From: Azolla caroliniana
Lineage: Eukaryota; Polypodiophyta
Direction of reading: 5' to 3'
Assembly (NCBI GenBank): GCA_043228905.1
Contig: JBHGNT010000001.1
Coordinates: forward strand, 26,164,001-26,228,000
DNA length: 64,000 bases
The position numbers and the translations under genes were made by a program. Position 1 is the stretch's first letter; the number at the start of each line of letters is the position of its first letter. Below, in pieces: positions 1 through 10,140 of the stretch. The notes under the pieces were generated by a model, which was not told the origin of the DNA, did no database searches, and saw only the letters and a program-made list of their open reading frames with translations.

Positions 1-123
1 CCTACCTAGGATCTTCTATGTACAACGTAAGGCGTACGTGCATGAAGAGCCGGTTCCTATGCTCCGGCGCACCGATTCCGCTCGTGGACGGTTTTCTTCA
101 CGACACCGTTCCGACAGATTGTC
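1..123 (+). pseudogene. Element C pol remnant, left part (copia reverse transcriptase end)
   Basis: This short piece is the upstream half of the copia pol fragment that resumes at 11,581. Its last codons (frame 1) read PFRQIV and run directly into ESLIYL at 11,581, matching the conserved FRQIVGSLIYL region of copia reverse transcriptases. The segment has three in-frame stops near its start, so it is dead. Bases 119-123 (TTGTC) are one copy of the 5-base target duplication made when element B landed here. The element's 5' end lies outside the window. Confidence 0.75.
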
Positions 124-549
124 TGTAAAAAGTAGCGTGCGGAAGCAAGTATGAAGACCGAACAGAAGGAAGAAAACTCAGGTTTAATAGAGAGCTTGAG
201 CTTACGCAGTATACGCGGGAGAGAGAGAGAGAACACAAGAACTATATTCAACAAAAGTACTCAATCTCTATTCACCACACTATACATATGTGTGTTCAAT
301 GAACACTTTTATACAAGTCCTAGAAGGACTGACAGAAGTACTGACAGTACTTCAATGCTCATTAAGAGCTCCTACACTAACTCCCAAATATATTCCTCAC
401 GGAATATCTTTCCTAACGGCCTCCCGGTTTACGCACCGATCCGGCCCTACCTACGCATCGGTCTGCGTACCGGTTTACGCATTCGGCCTAACCGATCCGG
501 TCCTCGGCTTCTTCAGCCGATCTGGCCGATGTTGAGCTTGTCTCTCAAA
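124..549 (-). repeat. Element B 3' LTR
   Basis: Aligns along its length with 11,119-11,575. On the minus strand the LTR ends TTTACA. Its start lacks one base of the expected TGTTGAG. A TATA box (TATAAAAG on minus) lies at 306-313. By eye about eight substitutions and a few indels separate the two LTRs. The indels include AG-repeat length and an extra GATCGGTCCCAACC-type stretch in the other copy. Confidence 0.9.
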
Positions 550-561
550 CTCCCCCTCAAG
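549..561 (-). other. Element B polypurine tract
   Basis: On the minus strand this reads CTTGAGGGGGAGT directly before the 3' LTR. That is the expected position and composition for the plus-strand DNA primer of a copia element. Confidence 0.8.
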
Positions 562-857
562 CTCAACTTGAGGCTCTTCGGGATCTTCGGGCTCACAGCT
601 TCGGTTCCTCCTGGCTTCACGCCTCGCTTGCGCTCCACGACCTGTTCAAGTCTACGCGCTTCGACCCTTCCGGTCGGCTTGTCTGCTCATGTGGCCCTTA
701 TCAGCTCTTCTGTTGTTGCGGTGTTGACGCTTCTCCTGCTGCCTTTTCTTCCACTTGGGCCTCGGTTGATTCAGCGTATCTGAATCAAACATCCGAACTG
801 ACTCGGCTACCTACGATCGGTTTTCGCTCTCGTCCGAGTTGGCTGTCTCCAACTTGT
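562..857 (-). other. Element B tail between pol and 3' LTR (distal half)
   Basis: This is noncoding or degenerate sequence of element B lying between the element A insertion point and the polypurine tract. Its other half is 6,542-6,762. Together they make a roughly 0.5 kb tail after RNase H. A similar tail is present in element C. No domain was recognised in it. Bases 853-857 (CTTGT) are the left target duplication of element A. Confidence 0.6.
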
Positions 858-947
858 TGTTGGGAGACAGGTCCCTTCGGATGGGAAGGGAGAAGAACAG
901 TGCCAATGAACAAACTCGGCCGAGGCCGATAGGCCGACGCCCAAACC

Positions 948-1324
948 GGATGAGGAGTACCCGGCTACGGAGAGCCGGATGGTGCAGACCCGGTGTGAAC
1001 CAGATGAGGAGTACCCGGCGACGGAGAGCCGGATGGTGCAGACCCGGTGTGAACCGGATGAGGAGTACCCGGCTACGGAAAGCCGGATGGTGCAGACCCG
1101 GTGTGAACCGGATGAGGAGTACCCGGCTACGGAGAGCCGGATGGTGAGACCCGGTGTGAACCGGATGAGGAGTACCCGGCTACGGAGAGCCGGATGGTGC
1201 AGACCCGGTGTGAACCGGATGAGGAGTACCCGGCTAAGGAGAGCCAGATGGTGCAAACTCGGTGTGAACCGGATGAGGAGTACCCGGCTACAGAGAGCCA
1301 GATGGTGTAGACCCAGTGAGAACC
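948..1324 (+). repeat. 54-bp tandem repeat in element A 5' LTR, seven copies
   Basis: Copies start at 948, 1,002, 1,056, 1,110, 1,163, 1,217 and 1,271. The unit is 54 bases (one copy is 53) and is rich in CCGG, with a GGATGAGGAGTACCCGGCTA core. Only two copies exist in the 3' LTR (starts 5,968 and 6,022). The array lies 80-460 bases upstream of the LTR TATA box. In Tnt1, tandem boxes in the same position act as transcriptional activators, so an enhancer role is a reasonable inference. Confidence 0.93.
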
Positions 1325-1404
1325 GAAGGAAGAGACATATTCGTAAATATGTTTCTGAGAGCCCATCGAGGCTATATTTGTAAATAGCCGAAAAGTTATA
1401 TTAG

Positions 1405-1412
1405 TATAAATA
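1405..1412 (+). promoter_or_regulatory. LTR TATA box, element A
   Basis: TATAAATA downstream of the U3 tandem repeats. The same motif is kept in the 3' LTR at 6,156-6,163. It probably directs the element's genomic transcript. Confidence 0.7.
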
Positions 1413-1785
1413 TGACCTAGGGCAAACTTTTAGTTGTTGTTGTCATTTTTCTATTTTGCACGAGATTAGTGTGCGTAACTGTACAGAGAGAGAGAGAGAG
1501 AGAGAGAAAGAGGTCGTTGCCTCTGTTGTAACCGCCGCCTGTGGCGAAGATTTGTGAGCACGAGATTGGTGCCTCAGTGAACTCACTATTTTATATTCCT
1601 ACATAGTGACAGTTTGCAGCCTGTGGGCTGCCGTGGTTTTTTCCCCTAGTTTGGGGTTTTCCACGTAAACCTCCTGTGTATTCTCTTCTTCTTCTTGTCG
1701 TGTTTTATTTCCCGTTTTCTGTGTATCATTCTAAGCTCGGTTGTGGCCGAGCGTCGCGCATAAGGAACGTTGGGTTCCCGTCAAG

Positions 1786-1797
1786 TGGTATCAGAGC
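1786..1797 (+). other. Primer binding site (initiator tRNA-Met), element A
   Basis: TGGTATCAGAGC, two bases after the 5' LTR end. This is the standard plant copia primer site complementary to the 3' end of initiator tRNA-Met. Confidence 0.95.
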
Positions 1798-1812
1798 GAA
1801 ACGACACAGAAA

Positions 1813-4800
1813 ATGGACGAATCGTTTGGCAGCATGTTCAAGCTCACCGGCTCCAACTATTCAGTGTGGAAGTCGAAGATGAGAGACATGCTCGTGGTTA
1901 AAGATCATTGGCTACCGGTTCAGTTCGGGGACAAGAGACCGGACAAGATCGACGCCACAATATGGGAGGTGATGCACATGAAGACAACGACGTACATACG
2001 GTGCTTCATCGACATGAGCCTATACAACAACTTCAATGAAGAGAGCAAAGCTCATGAGCTCTGGGAGAAGATCGGCATAATGTTTCAGAACAAAAATGTT
2101 GTTAATCAGGTGTCGGTATTCCGGAAGCTAGTAAGACTCCGGTACCAAGATGGCTCCAGCATGGCGGAGCACATGAATGCCTTCCAGGGGCTGATCCACC
2201 GGGCAACTTCATTGGAAGTACCTCTCGCGGATGAGGTACTAGCGCTACTTCTGCTCGGTTCCCTCCCTGATAGCTGGGAGACATTGGTTGTCACTCTGGG
2301 CAACGCCGAGCCGGAAGGAAAGCGGTTATCCCTAGCAAGAGTAAAGTTGAGCTTGCTAGATGAGGAGGCGCGTCGGAAAGATAAGGATACGAGCTCCGAC
2401 TCCAAAGCGCTCATTACCGAATCGGAACACGGAAGACATAGAAACCGTAGTCCCCAGAACCGGGAGAAGTCGGGGACACGATCAAAGTCAAGGGGGGGGC
2501 CTACTTGCTTCTATTGCGGCAAGCCGGGACACTTCCAGAAGAACTGTTGGCACTTCCGTAAAGACAAGGAAACCGACGGTGCCGATTCGAAGCGGACCCC
2601 GGACCGGAACGGTAAAGACTGGAGGGGGCCGGACCGGAAGGGGACGACGGCAATCGTGGCAAGTGAAGAAGAGTTGATGCTCATCACCGAGGAGAGTGAG
2701 ATAAACCTTGCCGGCGACAAGATGACCTGGGTGGTAGACTCCGGAGCGTCGTTCCACCTTACCCCGGACCGGAAATGCTTCTCATCCTACTCAGCCAGTG
2801 ACCACGATTGTGTCCGGATGGGGAATGAAGGTACATGTCGAATTGTCGGCATAGGAGACGTGTGGCTGTCAACACCAACCGGATGCAAGTTGCTGCTGAA
2901 GGATGTCCGACACGTTCCGGAGGTTCGTCTGAACCTGATATCAGCCGGTCGGCTAGACGATGAAGGCTACACGGGTAGCATCCGGAACGGGGTCATGAAG
3001 TTCAGCAAAGGGAGCCTGATTGTGGCTCGGGCCCGGAAGGTCAACACGTTGTACCTGATGAATGCCCGGTTATGTCCGGAAGAAGTGAACGTGGCATCCG
3101 ACACTGCCGGTGAGTTGTGGCACAAGAGGTTGTGTCATATGAGCGAGAAGGGGATGAAGAGGCTTGCAGACGACAACCTCATTCCAGTGAAGAACGTGCA
3201 CTTACAAAAGTGCACTGATTGTTTGGCCGGTAAGCAGAACCGGACCTCCTTCCGACCAAGGCCACCGATGAGACGTAATGCACCACTGGAGTTGGTGCAT
3301 ACGGATGTGTGTCATGTAGACACGAAGTCACATGCCGGAGCGCAGTACTTCGTGACGTTCATAGATGACCACAGCCGGAAGCTGTGGGCCACACCGTTGA
3401 AGACGAAGGATCAGGTGTTATCCGTCTTCAAAGAGCTCCACGCGAGAGTGGAAAGAGAAACCGGCCGGAAGCTGAAGGCGGTTCGAGCAGATAACGGAGG
3501 AGAATACCGGGGGCAGTTCGAGGAGTACTGCCGCTCGAAGGGAATCCGGCTCGAATTTACCGTGCCGAAGACGCAGGAACTAAACGGACTGGCCGAGAGG
3601 ATGAACCGGACCATAATGGAGAGGGTCCGGAGTATGCTAGCGCATGCAAAACTACCCAAGAAGTTTTGGGCTAAGGCACTGTCGACGGCGACATACGTGA
3701 TAAATAGATCACCCTCAGTACCCTTGGACGGAGACACGCCACAGAGAGTGTGGACCGGTAAGGAAGTATCCTACCGGCATCTGAAGGCGTTCGGGTGTCT
3801 CGCTTACGTACATGTAGCTAAGGACCGGAGAGGTAAGTTAGATCCAAACACCCGGCCATGCATATGCCTCGGTTACGGTGACGATGAGTTCGGCTACCGA
3901 GTGTGGGACCCGGTCGACAAGAAGGTATTCCGGAGTCGAGATATTATCTTCATGGAGGACAAGACGCTCGCCGATTGGGAGTCGGAGAAGAAGATAATGA
4001 ACTCTGAGTCGACCGGTAAGGATAAACTCTACGATGAGCAGACCCAACCGGCAAGAGACCGGTTAGCACTCGAGGAACCAGCCGGTTATGGTGAGGATAC
4101 CGAACCGGCAGAAGAAGAAGTAGAGGAATCTGAGACCGGAACCGGCCAAGACCCCGAATCGGATTCGGATGAAGAGAAAATGGAGGAGCCGGTTACCGAA
4201 GCCCGAAGACGTAGATATCCTCTTAGAGAGAGAAGGCCCCCCCGGAGATTTCCGGATGCAGAGCATGTTCTGCTGACCGATGAGGGGGAGCCGGAAAGCT
4301 TCGAAGAAGTGAAGGTTGACACCCACAACCGAAAATGGTTAACTGCCATGCAGGATGAGATGGATTCCCTGCATGAGAACCATACGTACAAATTGGTGGA
4401 TTTGCCGAAAGGAAAGCGGGCACTCCGAAACAAGTGGGTGTACAAGTTGAAACCGGGAGATGCCGGCAACCCCCCGAGATACAAAGCCAGGATCGTGGCG
4501 AAGGGGTTCCAGCAGAAGAAGGGCATGGACTTCGACGAGATATTTGCCCCGGTAGTAAAGATGACCTCCATCCGGACGGTGCTGAGTATAGCAGCAAGCA
4601 TGGACCTTGAGGTAGAGCAGCTGGACATGAAGACGGCATTCCTTCACGGCGACCTCGAAGAGGAGATCTACATGCAACAACCGGAAGGATTCGTGGAGAA
4701 AGGGAAGGAGCACCTGGTATGCCGGTTGAAGAAGAGCCTGTACGGACTGAAGCAAGCTCCCCGACAATGGTACCGGAAGTTCGACTCCTTCATGACCGAT

Positions 4801-5859
4801 CAAGGGTACCACAAGACGCAGGCCGATCACTGCGTGTTTGTGAAGAAGTTCGAAGGAGGCGACTTCCTAATACTCCTTCTGTATGTGGATGACATGTTGA
4901 TCGTCGGACGTGACCAAGTCAAAATACGGATGCTGAAGAAGGCTCTCAACCGGACCTTCTCAATGAAAGACTTGGATCCGGCAAGACAGATGTTGGGGAT
5001 GCACATCATCCGTAACCGGAAAGCGAAGCAATTATGGCTGTCACAGGAGAAGTACGTGACAAAGGTGCTTCACCGGTTCAACATGTCAGATGCGAAACCG
5101 GTCGGATCGACAATTCCGGCAAACTGCAAGCTATCCAGTAAGCAAAGCCCGAGGACGAAAGCAGAGAAGAAGGATATGATGAAGATTCCGTATGCCTCTG
5201 CCGTCGGGAGCTTGATGTACGCAATGGTTTGTACTCGACCGGATATAGGATACGCAGTCGGAGTGGTGAGCCGGTTCATGAGCAGTCCCGGCAAGGAGCA
5301 CTGGAACGCAGTCAAATGGATACTCCGGTATTTGAAGGGCACTTCAAATATGTGTCTCCGATTCGGCTCCGGAAAACCTCAACTAGATGGTTTCACTGAT
5401 TCGGACATGTCGGCTGATGTGGATACCAGCCGGTCTACATCTGGGTATGTGATGACATATGCAGGGGGAGTTGTTTCATGGCAGTCGAGGCTGCAGAAGA
5501 CGGTTGCATTGTCAACCACGGAGGCGGAGTACATGGCAGCTGTGGAAGCCGGCAAGGAAATTTTATGGATGAAGGACTTCATCGGAGAGCTCGGTATACG
5601 GCAAGAGGAATACCGACTCTATTGCGACAGTCAAACTGCCATCCACCTTGCTAAGAATGCGGCCTACCATTCCCGGATGAAGCATATCCAGCGGAGGTAT
5701 CACTGGATCCGGGAAAGAGTAGATGACCAGGAGTTCACACTGACGAAGATCCACACTGCCGAGAACGAGTCAGATATGCTGACCAAAGTGCTGACACCCG
5801 ACAAGGTGGACGCATGCCAGAAGAGGATCGGACTGGTAAGACACCCCATGCCGGAGTGA
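1813..5859 (+). CDS. Gag-Pol polyprotein of element A (1,348 aa, intact)
   Basis: An uninterrupted copia Gag-Pol. I start it at the ATG at 1,813, downstream of the primer site; the open frame extends upstream only into LTR sequence. Gag occupies roughly residues 1-300 and carries a CCHC zinc knuckle (C232, C235, H240, C245). The protease motif DSGAS begins at D309. Integrase has its HHCC zinc domain beginning at H437 and a catalytic triad D498, D560, E595 with the canonical 35-residue D-E spacing. Reverse transcriptase has YVDD at 1,024-1,027. RNase H aspartates include D1196 and D1272. The C-terminal ADMLTKV-type ending (seen as SDMLTKV) is typical of the Tork/Tnt1 lineage. The stop codon overlaps the polypurine tract. 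All catalytic residues I checked are present, so the protein could be functional. Confidence 0.96.
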   Translation: MDESFGSMFKLTGSNYSVWKSKMRDMLVVKDHWLPVQFGDKRPDKIDATIWEVMHMKTTTYIRCFIDMSLYNNFNEESKAHELWEKIGIMFQNKNVVNQVSVFRKLVRLRYQDGSSMAEHMNAFQGLIHRATSLEVPLADEVLALLLLGSLPDSWETLVVTLGNAEPEGKRLSLARVKLSLLDEEARRKDKDTSSDSKALITESEHGRHRNRSPQNREKSGTRSKSRGGPTCFYCGKPGHFQKNCWHFRKDKETDGADSKRTPDRNGKDWRGPDRKGTTAIVASEEELMLITEESEINLAGDKMTWVVDSGASFHLTPDRKCFSSYSASDHDCVRMGNEGTCRIVGIGDVWLSTPTGCKLLLKDVRHVPEVRLNLISAGRLDDEGYTGSIRNGVMKFSKGSLIVARARKVNTLYLMNARLCPEEVNVASDTAGELWHKRLCHMSEKGMKRLADDNLIPVKNVHLQKCTDCLAGKQNRTSFRPRPPMRRNAPLELVHTDVCHVDTKSHAGAQYFVTFIDDHSRKLWATPLKTKDQVLSVFKELHARVERETGRKLKAVRADNGGEYRGQFEEYCRSKGIRLEFTVPKTQELNGLAERMNRTIMERVRSMLAHAKLPKKFWAKALSTATYVINRSPSVPLDGDTPQRVWTGKEVSYRHLKAFGCLAYVHVAKDRRGKLDPNTRPCICLGYGDDEFGYRVWDPVDKKVFRSRDIIFMEDKTLADWESEKKIMNSESTGKDKLYDEQTQPARDRLALEEPAGYGEDTEPAEEEVEESETGTGQDPESDSDEEKMEEPVTEARRRRYPLRERRPPRRFPDAEHVLLTDEGEPESFEEVKVDTHNRKWLTAMQDEMDSLHENHTYKLVDLPKGKRALRNKWVYKLKPGDAGNPPRYKARIVAKGFQQKKGMDFDEIFAPVVKMTSIRTVLSIAASMDLEVEQLDMKTAFLHGDLEEEIYMQQPEGFVEKGKEHLVCRLKKSLYGLKQAPRQWYRKFDSFMTDQGYHKTQADHCVFVKKFEGGDFLILLLYVDDMLIVGRDQVKIRMLKKALNRTFSMKDLDPARQMLGMHIIRNRKAKQLWLSQEKYVTKVLHRFNMSDAKPVGSTIPANCKLSSKQSPRTKAEKKDMMKIPYASAVGSLMYAMVCTRPDIGYAVGVVSRFMSSPGKEHWNAVKWILRYLKGTSNMCLRFGSGKPQLDGFTDSDMSADVDTSRSTSGYVMTYAGGVVSWQSRLQKTVALSTTEAEYMAAVEAGKEILWMKDFIGELGIRQEEYRLYCDSQTAIHLAKNAAYHSRMKHIQRRYHWIRERVDDQEFTLTKIHTAENESDMLTKVLTPDKVDACQKRIGLVRHPMPE

Positions 5860-5869
5860 AGGGGGAGTT
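5859..5869 (+). other. Polypurine tract, element A
   Basis: AAGGGGGAGTT overlaps the last base of the gag-pol stop codon and abuts the 3' LTR. It is the expected primer for plus-strand DNA synthesis. Confidence 0.85.
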
Positions 5870-6536
5870 TGTTGGGAGACAGTTCCCTCCGGATGGGAAG
5901 GGAGAAGAACAGTGCCGATGAACAAACTCGGCCGAGGCCGATAGGCCGATAGGCCGAGGCCGAAACCGGATGAGGAGTACCCGGCTACGGAGAGCCGGAT
6001 GGTGCAGACCCGGTGTGAACCGGATGAGGAGTACCCGGCTACAGAGAGCCGGATGGTGCAGACCCGGTGAGAACCGAAGGAAGAGACATATTCGTAAATA
6101 TGTTTCTGAGAGCCCATCGAGGCTATATTTGTAAATAGCCGAAAAGTCATATTAGTATAAATATGACCGAGGGCAAACTTTTAGTTGTTGTTGTCATTTT
6201 TCTGTTTTGCACGAGATTAGAGTGCGTAACTGTACAGAGAGAGAGAGAGAGAGAGAGAGAAAGAGGTCGTTGCCTCTGTTATAACCGCCGCCTGTGGCGA
6301 AGATTTGTGAGCACGAGATTGGTGCCTCAGTGAACTCACTGTTGTATATTCCTACATAGTGACAGTTTGCAGCCTGTGGGCTGCCGTGGTTTTTTCCCCT
6401 AGTTTGGGGTTTTCCATGTAAACCTCCTGTGTATTCTCTTCTTCTTCTTGTCGTGTTTTATTTCCCGTTTTCTGTGTATCATTCTAAGCTCGGTTGTGGC
6501 CGAGCGTCGCGCATAAGGAACGTTGGGTTCCCGTCA
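5870..6536 (+). repeat. Element A 3' LTR (667 bp)
   Basis: Same ends as the 5' LTR. It carries only two copies of the 54-base repeat (5,968-6,075) and a roughly 10-base duplication of a TAGGCCGA unit just before them. TATA box at 6,156-6,163. It is followed by the target-site copy CTTGT at 6,537-6,541. Confidence 0.95.
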
Positions 6537-6541
6537 CTTGT

Positions 6542-6762
6542 CTTCGGTCTTCTCGCCCTCGATGGCGTCATCTTCCCCATGCGTGGTTGGCTTCGGCTCT
6601 CTCCTTCAGCCGCTCCTCTTCTGTCCGCTTCCGGACTTTTCCGCGGGTCCGCCCTCAGCTTCTTCAGTTGATCCGAAGTCGAACTCGACAACCGAGTCAA
6701 CCAACTCGGTGTCGCCGTCTCCACTCCTTTCCTGTTGCCTTGCTTGGTCGTTCGGGACTGTT
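6542..6762 (-). other. Element B tail between pol and 3' LTR (proximal half)
   Basis: This is the first part of the post-RNase H tail of element B. An open frame continues from RNase H to a stop at 6,606, but the protein (rich in E, G, S) has no recognisable domain. It continues at 562-857 beyond element A. Confidence 0.55.
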
Positions 6763-6774
6763 CTCCCCCTCAAG
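6763..6774 (-). other. Second, internal polypurine-like tract of element B
   Basis: On the minus strand this reads CTTGAGGGGGAG right at the end of pol. It is nearly identical to the true tract at 549-561. Element C has the same duplicated arrangement (12,213-12,224 and 12,826-12,837). Confidence 0.6.
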
Positions 6775-9700
6775 TTTTGCACGTCGAGGTGACGCAATCC
6801 GAGCGCACCTGAGAATTGGCGCAACTTGTCCAGACCAAGAGGCTTGGTGAAGATGTCGGCAGTATGCCGATCCGTCGGAACGTACTGAAGGTCGACTTCA
6901 CCGGAAAGGACACGCTCACGAACGAAATGGTAGTGCACCACAATGTGCTTGGTCCGTGCGTGGAAAACGGGTTTTTTTGCGAGCTGGATGTTGCTGAAGT
7001 TGTCGTAGTAGATCGTTGTCGGATCTGACACCTCCTCTTGCAAGTCCTTAAGTAGCCGCTTCAACCATATGGCTTCGCATGTCGCGACAGCCACTCCTCG
7101 GTACTCAGCTTCGGTGCTCGACACTGCAACTGTCGGCTGCTTCTTACTGCTCCACACGATCGCGGCACTCCCGAGGGAGAACGCGTATCCGGACATGGAT
7201 CGGCGAACGGCAGGCGTTGCCAGCCCAATCAGCATCGGTGTAGCCAACTAACTGTGCGGTTGCACCGGTCCGATATAGCAGTCCCCCATCCTTAGTGCCG
7301 TTGACATACCGAAGTATGCGTTGCGCACATTGAAGGTGCTCCTTGGTAGGTCGCGCCATGAACTGACTGATCACTCCGACCGGATAACTGAGGTCGGGTC
7401 GGGTGATGGTCAAGTATATGAGGCTTCCGAAAATTTGTCGGAACCTCGTCGGGTCGCATACCTTTCCCATATCAGGACGAAGCTTGACGGTTCTGTCTAG
7501 AGGAGTCGAGACGGACTTACAGTCGGCCATCCCGAATTTGAAGAGCATACTCAACACGTAATGACGTTGGCTGATCAATATGCCTTCGGGGGTACGGATC
7601 ACTTCGATCCCGAGGAAGTAATGAAGGTCCCCCAGATCCTTCATGTCGAACGATGCCGCAAGCTGGAGCTTCACGCGGTCGATTTCACCTAGGTCGGCGC
7701 CGGTGATGACCAAGTCATCAACATATAGTAAAATACTAACCGGTCCGAGTCGACCTTTCCAGATGAACAAGGAAGAGTCCAATTTTGACGTGACGAAGCC
7801 CATCCTACGCAGTTGTTGCGTGATCTTCGCGTTCTAGTCACGCGGGGCTTGCTTCAGTTCGTAAAGGGACTTCTTCAGTCGGCATACTGCCGAGGAGTTC
7901 GTTTCGGAGTGAAATCTGGGGGGTTGTACCATGTACACCTGTTCCTCAAGGTCACCTTGCAAGAACGCATTCTTTACATCCATCTGATGTAAGTGCCATC
8001 CCTTCACCGTAGCTACTGCGAGCAAAACACGGACGGTCGTCATTTTCGCGACCGGCGCAAACGTCTCATCGTAGTCAATGCCCTGTTTCTGCGCGTAGCC
8101 CTTTGCCACTGGCCGAGCCTTGTACCGGTTGACCGAGCCATCGGTGTTGTACTTGACCTTGTACACCCACCTACACCCGATCGGTTTTACCCCCCTTGGT
8201 GCGTCAACCAGGTCCCAGGTCTCGTTCTCCGCCAATGCGTGCATCTCTTCCTCCATCGCGGCACGCCAATTCGCATCTTTAGCCGCTTCTGCGTAGCTCT
8301 CCGGCTCACGCACTTCCGCTACACGGGTCATGTACGCATAATGATGCGCCATATACTCGTTGTATCCGAACCGCAAAACAAGATTCTTCTAGCGGGTAGA
8401 TCGGCGTAATCTCACATTAGCCGATGTCGAGGCCTTCTCAGTCGACGTGGACTTCACCTTTAAAGACCCGTCACCAGTTTCCTCAAAGTCGGACTCGCGT
8501 CGGTCTGAGTCGTTCCTATCCGTGCCGGAATCCGACACCTTCTTCTTCCCTTTCTCTTTGCGCGTAAGCCGTCTCCTCGGCTTCCTGCGCGGGGAATGCA
8601 CGGCCGAGTCTCCACTACTCGCCGGCTCTTCATCGGACTGGTCATACCGACTCAATCGTCCAATCGGTCCACTTAAACAGAGTGAAATCGGACTCTCTTC
8701 GCGGGTCTCGATTTCGGGCTCATCCGGAGGCATCTCGGCCTCGCTGACCTCATCGTCAGAGCTCGGATTGGAGTCGAGGTTCGGAGTCGGGGGCTGGTAC
8801 CAGGACGCGGACTCGTCAAACACAACGTCGCGGCTAACACGCGCTTGTTTAGTGCGAGGTTTATAGCACTTATAACCCTTCTGCTCGTCCGAGTAACCGA
8901 CCAAGATGCATTTCTCGGCCTTTGCGTCCAGCTTCCTCCTTTTCTCCTTCGGTACATGCACATACGCAATGCTACCGAACACCCTCAAGTGTCGCAAGTT
9001 CGGCTTCGTTCCGAAATATAGCTCGTGCGCCGACACTTTGTCTCTGATCCGGTTCTGGATGTATACCACAGTCCTTACCGCCTCGGCCCAGTAGAACTTG
9101 GGCAAGCTCTTCTCCTCCAGCATTGCCCGTGCCGCTTCCACAACTGACCGATTCTTTCTCTCGGCCACGCCGTTCTGCTCCAACGTGTATCTACAACTGA
9201 ATTCGCGCCGAATTCCCATTTGTTGTAGATAACCATTGAATTGACCGGAAAAGTACTCTTTCCTGCCATCCGACCGCAGGCACTTGATCTTTCGTCCTGT
9301 TTCCGTTTCCACGAACCCTTTGAGGTCCTGGAAATAGTCGAAGACTTCGCTCTTCCTCTCAATGAGGTAGGCCCACGTGTGCCGCGTGTGGTCGTCGATG
9401 AAGGAGACGAAATATCGGCTCCCGCCAAGACTAACGTTTTGTGTCAGCCCCCATACATCGGAGTGTATAAGGTCGAGCTTATTCCGGCTCTGGTTTCGCT
9501 CGTTGGGGAAAAGAAGTCGGTGTTGCTTCCCGAGCTGGCAGGCTTCACAAATTTGTGCCTTTCGGCCACTAAATTTGGGCAATCCGAACACTACCTGTTT
9601 CGATTGCAGATCTTGAAGCCGCTGGTAGTTGACGTGGCCTATCTGCTTGTGCCACAAGTCGATGTCCGACTCGGATTTTTGTCCCTTCGCGAACATTGCG

Positions 9701-10140
9701 GTGCCGCCGTCAGTGGAGTCGAGGATGGACATCCTCCCGTCTCTGCGCCCTTGCGCAATCACACGGCCTTCTTCCTCAATGAAGCACCCGAGGTGTGTAA
9801 ACCGAACCTCCATCCCTTGGTCGACGATCTGTCCGACCGAGACCAAGTTCTTCGTGATTGTCGGAACGTGCAGCACGTTCATGAGTTTCCCTTTCTGCCC
9901 AACATGGCTAAGGGGAACTTCTCCGACATTCGCGATCGGATGCAGAGTGTCGTCTCCAGTTGCGACTACTCCAGGTTGTATCGGTTTTTCAAGGTACGAG
10001 AACCACTCCTTATGGCTCGTCATGTGGTTTGACGCGCCGGAGTCTACGTACCACACCTCGTCCGATCTCGGGGTGGTCTGTTTCATTGAGTTTGCTTCGT
10101 GTCTCGTCACGAAGGCAGACCCTTCTCCGGCGTAGTGCGA
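6775..10140 (-). pseudogene. Element B pol remnant (protease, integrase, RT, RNase H)
   Basis: On the minus strand, the protease motif DSGASNHM is near 10,050. The integrase core follows (WHKQIGH, IDDHTR and NGVAERKNRS motifs). Reverse transcriptase begins around 8,300 and has YVDDLVITG near 7,720. RNase H has DADWAG near 7,240 and CEAIWLKRLL near 7,060, and the DIFTKPLGLDKL ending is near 6,830. One reading frame runs through almost all of it, broken by stops at about 10,141 (after gag), 8,389 and 7,834. A single-base frameshift near 7,240 lies inside RNase H. The stops look like simple point changes of Trp or other codons. The element is therefore not coding-competent. Confidence 0.92.

Larger units (their letters stand above)
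858..1783 (+). repeat. Element A 5' LTR (926 bp)
   Basis: Starts TGTTGGGAGACAG and ends GTTCCCGTCA, immediately before the primer site. It is 259 bases longer than the 3' LTR because its U3 region has seven copies of a 54-base repeat instead of two. The order is U3 with the repeat (948-1,324), TATA box (1,405-1,412), an AG microsatellite (about 1,486-1,506), then the R/U5 region. Confidence 0.95.
858..6536 (+). mobile_element. Element A: complete Tork/Tnt1-like copia retrotransposon
   Basis: A full element with TG...CA LTRs (858-1,783 and 5,870-6,536). It has a perfect 5-base target duplication CTTGT (853-857 and 6,537-6,541), a primer site for initiator tRNA-Met, one long open reading frame and a polypurine tract. 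It is nested inside element B in the opposite orientation. The single uninterrupted Gag-Pol and the Tnt1-like sequence around RNase H place it in the Tork/Tnt1 lineage (family knowledge). About eleven substitutions are visible between its LTRs outside the variable tandem repeat, so it is not a brand-new insertion. Confidence 0.96.

Noticed and set aside
979-1383. Open frame of a repeated EPDEEYPATESRMVQTRC-like peptide
   Set aside because: It is the by-product of the 54-base LTR repeat, whose length is a multiple of three. Open frames occur on both strands and lie in the LTR promoter region.
4086-4830. Several minus-strand open frames of 140-180 codons inside element A
   Set aside because: They are shadows of the highly constrained Gag-Pol reading frame.
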